NCBI GenBank assembly: GCA_016858145.1
Contig: JAEHOE010000038.1
Span: 372,001-436,000 of the forward strand
Direction of reading: 5' to 3'
Origin: Edaphochlamys debaryana
Lineage: Eukaryota > Chlorophyta > Chlorophyceae > Chlamydomonadales
DNA length: 64,000 bases
Part shown: positions 58,722 to 64,000 of the stretch, piece by piece
Position numbering within the stretch: position 1 is the stretch's first letter
How the letters are laid out: every line of letters begins with the position of its first letter
Notes under the pieces: model-generated
What the model saw: only the letters and a program-made list of their open reading frames with translations
What the model was told of the DNA's origin: nothing
The model's database searches: none
Translations under genes and position numbers: made by a program

Positions 58722-61700
58722 GCATTGAGATTGGGAGCGATAGCGGGTGCGCTTTCGTCTGCGGGCCGCACAACTTGCGGTTGCGCGTGTGCGGAGGAAG
58801 GCAGGAACCCGGGTTGAGGTGGAGGACGTGGGTAGGAGGAGCAGGAGGAGCAGGGCGAGGCGGATTCGCGGCGAGGCGGGCTTTGCATTGAGCCCGCCTG
58901 CGCCTGCACTTTGCAGCTTGCCGCTACCGCTATTTGTAGCTTAGAGTGCCATCGGCGCGCCACAGCGCGCCACGCGACTGCGCCCAAGGGCAGCCATCCC
59001 GCTGCCTCGCGCTTCACCAGATTTTGACGCTGGACCCTTGCACAGAAGAAACTCAATCTCGTGTTGAGCGGACGTAACCCTTGTTTGGCCGCATGCGGCC
59101 GCTTGTTGATGCATTATATGACGTGTGCGCGGATGGATGAACGGCCTTCGGCTGTTGCGGCTGGGGCCAGCAGGGGCCCTATGGCAAGCCTGGGCGAGAG
59201 CAGGGTGACTGGTGTATTGGGTCGTTTGGGGGGCGCGGTTCAAAAGGGCGCAGGTTGCGGCAGCAGGTGTGGCGTATAGTGAAGTGAAGGCAGGCTAACT
59301 GGCAGGCGAGGCTCTTTCTCTGGTGATGGGAGCAGCGGGCTGTGTAAGCGTGCTGTGCTTGCGTTTGGGTAAATGTGTGGTGGGGCGTTGGCTGTGCCCA
59401 TGCTTCCGTAGCTCTTGCGCTTTTGCGGTTTTAATCAGCGTGACCCCTTGGCTGTGGCTTTGGGGGACGCACTTCATTCATGTGGGGGCAGTCTGCGCGT
59501 AAGGCCACAGCGGATGAGACAAAGGCTCCTAGGCAGCTCACTTGTTGGCGGCACAGTATAAAGCAGGCAGGACTGGTAGCAGCGCTTCAACGTAGCAGGG
59601 TATGTACCTTAGGCAGGCAGGGTGTAACTGTTAGGCAGGCAGGGTATAACTGTTCAAGCGAGGGCTTCCGCTTAGTTTTGTTCGGCAGGAGGTGGCAGGA
59701 GCGTGTCAATGTGGGTCGGCCCACGGGCTCACGTTTCCCCATGTATACAGCTCGTACAACCGCGAGAAAGTTGGGACGAGTGAGGCCGGCAGTTGAGGAG
59801 CGCTGCGTGAGCTATTGGCGCTCCGAATACTGCGGTTGGGGTTACTAAACATGGGATGTGTTTGGGGCGAGGACTCGGAAGGCTGTGGCCGCGTTGTGGG
59901 GGGCACTTTCCACTGCAAGCAAGAGGAGCTGGTGCTGGGAAGAACCTGGAAATTGCACCGCTGGGCTTGCTGCTTGATGGAGTAAGGCATGACGCACTAA
60001 CGAGGACACTTATCCGGAGACTGAAGTACTGGATGGGCTGCCTGGAGCCGAGCTGTGGGGGCCTCGTGGGTCTGGACGTCCGTCGATCCCTGTGTTGGAT
60101 CCATAGGGATGCATGGCATGCGCTGCCTCGCCTTGCGCCGAGCTCTCTTCTACGCAAGGGAAGTGCCCCTTGCCAAGATGCGGTACACGCATGCCGCATA
60201 CTTGTAACGACTCGACGCGAGACGGTCCTGCCCCCATGGCTGCTCGTCCCTAGTTCCCCTTTCCCCATGGCTGCTGCGGCCTGCTTTAACCTGCTGTGAG
60301 CTTCCCTTAGCTTGGCCGGTGTGGAAACCCCTACTGGGTGTGCGACGTGCGACCGTGGAGATCCCATCTAGGCGGATCTGAACGGCCGTACCGTCAGGCC
60401 CGACTTGTCAGCCGGATGCCATCGGCGCCTCACGTGGTCACGGATTGGTCTCGTGAGCCGAAGCCATGCCTCAGGGTGAGGACTCCCGAGGAAGGCTCAG
60501 GCCAGCCCCTACTCCCACCGTCCCGTACGCAGCAAACAGGACGAAGCCTCGCCGCCGCTGCCCCATCACCGACAGCCCGGCCCTCGCCTCCGTGCCTGGC
60601 GCCCAGCCCGTCGTCCCCACCCGGCCATCCCTCGGGCCCCAGCCCTCCCGCCCTCCCGTGCCTGTGCCTGCGGCTCTGCCGCCCTCCCCCGACCGACGCG
60701 CTCAGCCAACGCCTCAGGTCCCACCCTCAGCGGCACACGCCTCGCACGTCCCTGTCGCGTGGCACGCTCGCACGGCTTCTTCACCGTCGCCAGCCACCAG
60801 CTCCAGCCGCAAGGCCAGCGCGTCCAGCCCTCCGCAGCTCCGTGAACGCAGTATCGACCGGTCGGTGCGGCCAGCGTCTACGAGCGCAGCTGCCTCAGAC
60901 TACGCTACTTCCCACTTCCCACCCACGTGACGCTCTTCGTCTCCCAGCCGCCGGCTCCCCGCTCCCGCTGGTTTCCTCCCGGGCCTCGTATTGCCCTAGG
61001 TCCCAAAACTACCTTTCTCCTGCCGCTTCACTCCTAGACGCACGGGTTTTGGGAACGGGTATCTTCCTGGTGGCATCTTCCGCCTCGTACGTCAGTATGG
61101 AGCTCAGTCTTCAAGCAGCATTCCGCAGCCGGCTTCTTTCCCCCAGCTCGCATTTGCACACACCGCACTTTAACGCTCGACTAGCCCCTGTAGCTGACTC
61201 GTCGTCTTCGTCTACGCCACCTGCAGGTGCGCGCTCGCGCATGATGACCATAGAAGACTGGCACGCTTCACGGCTGGGGGCTTCTTCAAGCGGCTCAGGA
61301 AAGTGCTATTCGCGCCTGTCTCCCATAGGACCTGTATCAGCCTGCTAGACGTATCCGGCACAGCTCTACACCGTCAACAGCAACAGCAAGCCGGTTACTC
61401 TAGCGTAGCCGTTCTCAGCCGCACCCCCGACTACATCTGCTGCGCATACCGCTCCGTGTAGTGCTAGATAGCCCTGTTGCTAGTGCACTGTATGGAGGCT
61501 ATGCCCCCCGACTCCCACCGTCCCACGAGGACCGGGTAGGCGCGCAGCGCAAGCCCGCATAGAGCTCACGGGCCGTCCAGCCGCAGCAGCCAGACAGAGC
61601 GCGGCTAGGCTGCTACCGGCATTGCTACAGCTCGGCGGTAGCATGCCCACGTGTCAGGGGTGCTACGGCGGGTGCTACAGCTCCCAGGCAGGAAGACGGA

Positions 61701-62772
61701 CGGAGCAGCCGCTCGGGAAGGCGGACGGAGCGGCCTGTTCGATTGCCAGTGCGGCTCCCTCACACTGCGCTGCTAACACGCTGTTCTTCCGATAGCTCCT
61801 GGAACATACTGGCTCGACTGAACCACAACGCATGCCGGACTGGGCGAGGCCCGCGGGCCCCAACATCCCATCCATGGCATCCCGGTCGTCCCTTTCCATT
61901 CCTCCACGGGTCCGTCGCCGGCCCTACCCAACGCCACCGCAGTCCCTCCCAGCCGCTTCCCCAGACACAGCCCAGACACACCGCAGCTTCTCGCCGCCCC
62001 CAGGCGTAGCCACCGCAAACCACAGGGGTAACGTCCAACGCGTGTGCTGACGGAACGTCCAACACTCAGAGCTCACAAAGCACGCCTGCAACAAGAGCCG
62101 AAGCACGAATCTACCAAGCAAGCGGACCATAGGAGCCAACGGGAGCCCTGCAAATGCCGATGAAGACATCAAGTCATGCAGCGATCGAGCCAATGGTCCC
62201 ATTGATGCGTCTTCGCTGCTCATGCCAAAAGCATCATCACTACACCCAGCCCCTCCCCAGTCCCAACACATCACATGCCCATGCCACCCCTCGGCTCAGC
62301 CGCCCAAGCACAAGCTCTTGCGCCCTTGCCCCTGCTTAATGCGCCTCCCACAAGTCACCCGCGCCCTTCCTTGCCTCAGCGTAACCAACTCAACGAAGAC
62401 CCTAAAGGGCCCTGGCCGCGTCCACCTGCAACCAGTGTTGCTATCTTATACTCGATTAGTCGACCCGTAGTCCCCCGGCGGCAATGCCAACCACTGCCCG
62501 TAGCCTCTGACTCCTGTATGTACGGTACGGCCAGACTCACGGCCTTCCATTGCCCTCCAATCGTACAGACGCAGGTCTCCAACCGCTACCGGTACACACG
62601 TCACGCCTGCATGTCCCCCCGCCCCCAACCCCGCTCTCCGAGCGGGTAGCTCACGCCATCACCCCCGGAGGCACGTGGCTGGCATGGATCTGCGCCCGGA
62701 CCACGGCGGTTGACCGTTGGCACGGTGAGTCATGCGGGCGCAAACGGTGCGCGGGGCCCATGCTGGGCCAGC
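58722..62772. other. 4 kb stretch without a recognised gene
   Basis: The 3' UTR of the metalloprotease starts here; TGTAA at 59623-59627 is the first plus-strand candidate. A 21-bp tandem repeat (AGGCAGGCAGGGTGTAACTGTT type) lies at about 59606-59655. A TATAAAG at 59557-59563 has no clear gene after it. A 336-codon frame at 60338-61348 is Pro/Ser-rich and without signatures. The CTAG/CGGTAGC-rich part near 61350-61750 looks repetitive but has no recognisable transposon protein or terminal repeats. Confidence 0.45.
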
Positions 62773-63915
62773 TCAGGCCCGCGCCGCGGCAGCGGCGGGC
62801 GCCGCGGCGGGCGCGGGCGCCGGCGCGGGGGGCGTGACCTCGCACACCAGCGGCCGCCCGAGCTTGAAGTCCGCGATGTTCTGCGGAGCGGAACGCACGC
62901 GGCAGAGGCAGGTAGGGAAAGCAACGATTGGAAAGGGCGGGAGCAAGGCAACAAGGAAAGGGCCGCTATCGTCCTCGGTACGCTGTGACCTGCCAATTGC
63001 ACGGCAGGGGCATCCCCCCCTTGGGCGGCAGGGCACTGGGGCCTCTTCCCCGGACTCCCGCTCGCCTTGCGAGCCCCCCCTCCTATCCCCCGCCCCCCAC
63101 CTGTACGGTGGTGGCGGCGATGTTGGACAGGGCCTCCCGCGTCAGGAAGGCCGAGTGGGGGGTCACCAGGACCTGGGGGTAGCTGGTCAGGATCTGGGGG
63201 CGGGAAAGGGGGGTGAGGGGGAGGAGGGGCATGTGGGTGATGGGGTGTCGCTGAAGGCCCAACATGCGGGCCCACTGCTGCCGGCCTTGCGCACAAGTGA
63301 ACCCCGGCCTCGGGTCACCCCCCTGTATGCGATACAAGCCCTCACATGGCACGCGCAGTGGACACCGGCTCCTCGCCTCCGTGCCTTCATCGCCAACCCC
63401 TGCAATGCCCCCCACCCCCAAAGCGGCCCACCTTGAACTTTCGGTCCCACTTCCCCATGCGCTGTGTGGTCTCGTACCTAGGGGCGGGGGCGGCGGAGAG
63501 CGGGGGACAGCCATGGATCAATGTATAAGGGGGATGCACGACTCCAGGAGGGTTTAGGGGTGTGGGGCTTTAAAGTTGACGGGCTCCGGAAGACCCTTAC
63601 CGCCCAATCCTCCCAGTCTCCGTTACAGCCCTCTGCAGACGCCGTTTCAGCAGGGGCCGTGTTGCATACGTGGACGCTCGATCCCCGTCCCAAGCCCCTA
63701 CCACACATGGATGCTGGACCCCTTTCCCCCTCCCCCCGCCCGACCCACATGGGGGACACTGGACCTCCCTCCCAAGCTCCGACCCACATGGATCCCGAAT
63801 CTTTCCTCCCCGACCCACATGGTGTGATCCTGGAAGAACAGATCCTGCTCGTTCTCGTACACATCCAGACCCAGGGCTCCGATCTTGCCCTCCTCCAGGG
63901 CGTCGATCACAGCGT
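62773..63915 (-). CDS. D-lactate dehydrogenase, C-terminal part (gene continues past the right edge)
   Basis: Exons seen in transcript order: 63819-63915, 63432-63477, 63101-63193, 62773-62880; all GT-AG and in frame. The encoded part reads AVIDALEEGKIGALGLDVYE, NEQDLFFQDHTM, YETTQRMGKWDRKFK, ILTSYPQVLVTPHSAFLTRE, ALSNIAATTVQ and NIADFKLGRP, then an Ala/Pro tail. GLDVYE, LVTPHxAFLTREA with its catalytic His and the NI.DF ending are diagnostic of NAD-dependent D-lactate dehydrogenases (LdhA type), which reduce pyruvate to D-lactate in fermentation. Green algae ferment pyruvate this way in the dark without oxygen. The substrate-binding N-terminus and the Rossmann domain are outside the window, so the start and any organelle targeting are unknown. 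The bases 63916-64000 are intron. Confidence 0.9.
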
Positions 63916-64000
63916 CTTGGGTGTTGGGGTGGGGGGCAAGGGTGGGGAGGGCAGGAAGAAGAGGGGTGAGGGGAGGAGCACGGAGGGTGGCGAAAGGGAG

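Noticed and set aside
57595..58728. 377-codon plus-strand frame overlapping the metalloprotease tail
   Set aside because: An Arg/Pro-rich shift of the Pro-repeat frame, without domain content. The correct frame continues the protease and the Cys-Asp motif.
59557..59563. TATAAAG as a promoter
   Set aside because: No gene with recognisable content follows on the plus strand within a reasonable distance.
60338..61348. 336-codon plus-strand frame
   Set aside because: Pro/Ser-rich, no domain, no volvocine third-position bias and no supporting splice structure; more likely chance openness.
1..64000. tRNA, rRNA or snRNA genes and transposase/reverse transcriptase genes
   Set aside because: No A-box/B-box pairs, rRNA-like blocks, or RT/transposase motifs were recognised by reading both strands. 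A covariance-model scan would be needed to exclude small RNAs.

Overview
This 64 kb window is nuclear DNA from a green alga, most likely a chlamydomonadalean (volvocine-type) species. The coding regions are very GC-rich and full of poly-Gly/Ala runs. Genes are split by many roughly 100-400 nt introns with CAG|GTGAG-type donors. Some genes carry TGTAA poly(A) signals. The gene set includes a gametolysin-type M11 metalloprotease with a hydroxyproline-rich tail and a pherophorin-like wall glycoprotein. All gene models below were assembled by hand from reading frame, splice consensus and family conservation. The species cannot be named from the sequence alone.

Layout, left to right. A DUF218/YdcF-like gene (+, 113-2279). 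Three tandem minus-strand paralogues encoding small secreted six-cysteine proteins (2937-4779, 5971-7279, 8525-9623), which I regard as the most novel part of the window. A giant TKL-type protein kinase (+, 11762-20509). A 3.6 kb stretch without a recognisable gene. A dihydroflavonol-reductase-like NAD(P) oxidoreductase (+, 24150-27880). A pherophorin-like glycoprotein with a frameshift (-, 29476-31797). An NTF2/SnoaL-like protein (-, 33876-36213). A divergent pair of tiny hydrophilic proteins (-, 36668-37672 and +, 38004-39008). The lysosomal-type small GTPase ARL8 (-, 39858-42311). An unrecognised 598-residue protein (-, 43780-46154). The ESCRT-III subunit VPS24 (-, 47144-49244) divergent from an RE/RD-dipeptide nuclear protein (+, 49510-52717), sharing a 265 bp intergenic region with a palindromic TATA element. 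The gametolysin-like protease (+, 55387-58721). A 4 kb stretch without a recognisable gene. The 3' end of a D-lactate dehydrogenase gene (-, 62773 to beyond the right edge).

The genes do not form one pathway. Several are housekeeping genes (ARL8, VPS24, kinase, D-LDH). Four clusters or singletons are aimed at the cell exterior: the six-cysteine trio, the pherophorin-like protein and the metalloprotease. The six-cysteine trio shares the strict spacing C-X(11 or 18)-C-X9-CC-X11-C-X26-C and an invariant 18-nt microexon. One copy has been broken into exons of 30, 15, 18, 7 and 30 nt and also carries an in-frame duplicated ghost exon. GC-AG introns occur four times in two genes.
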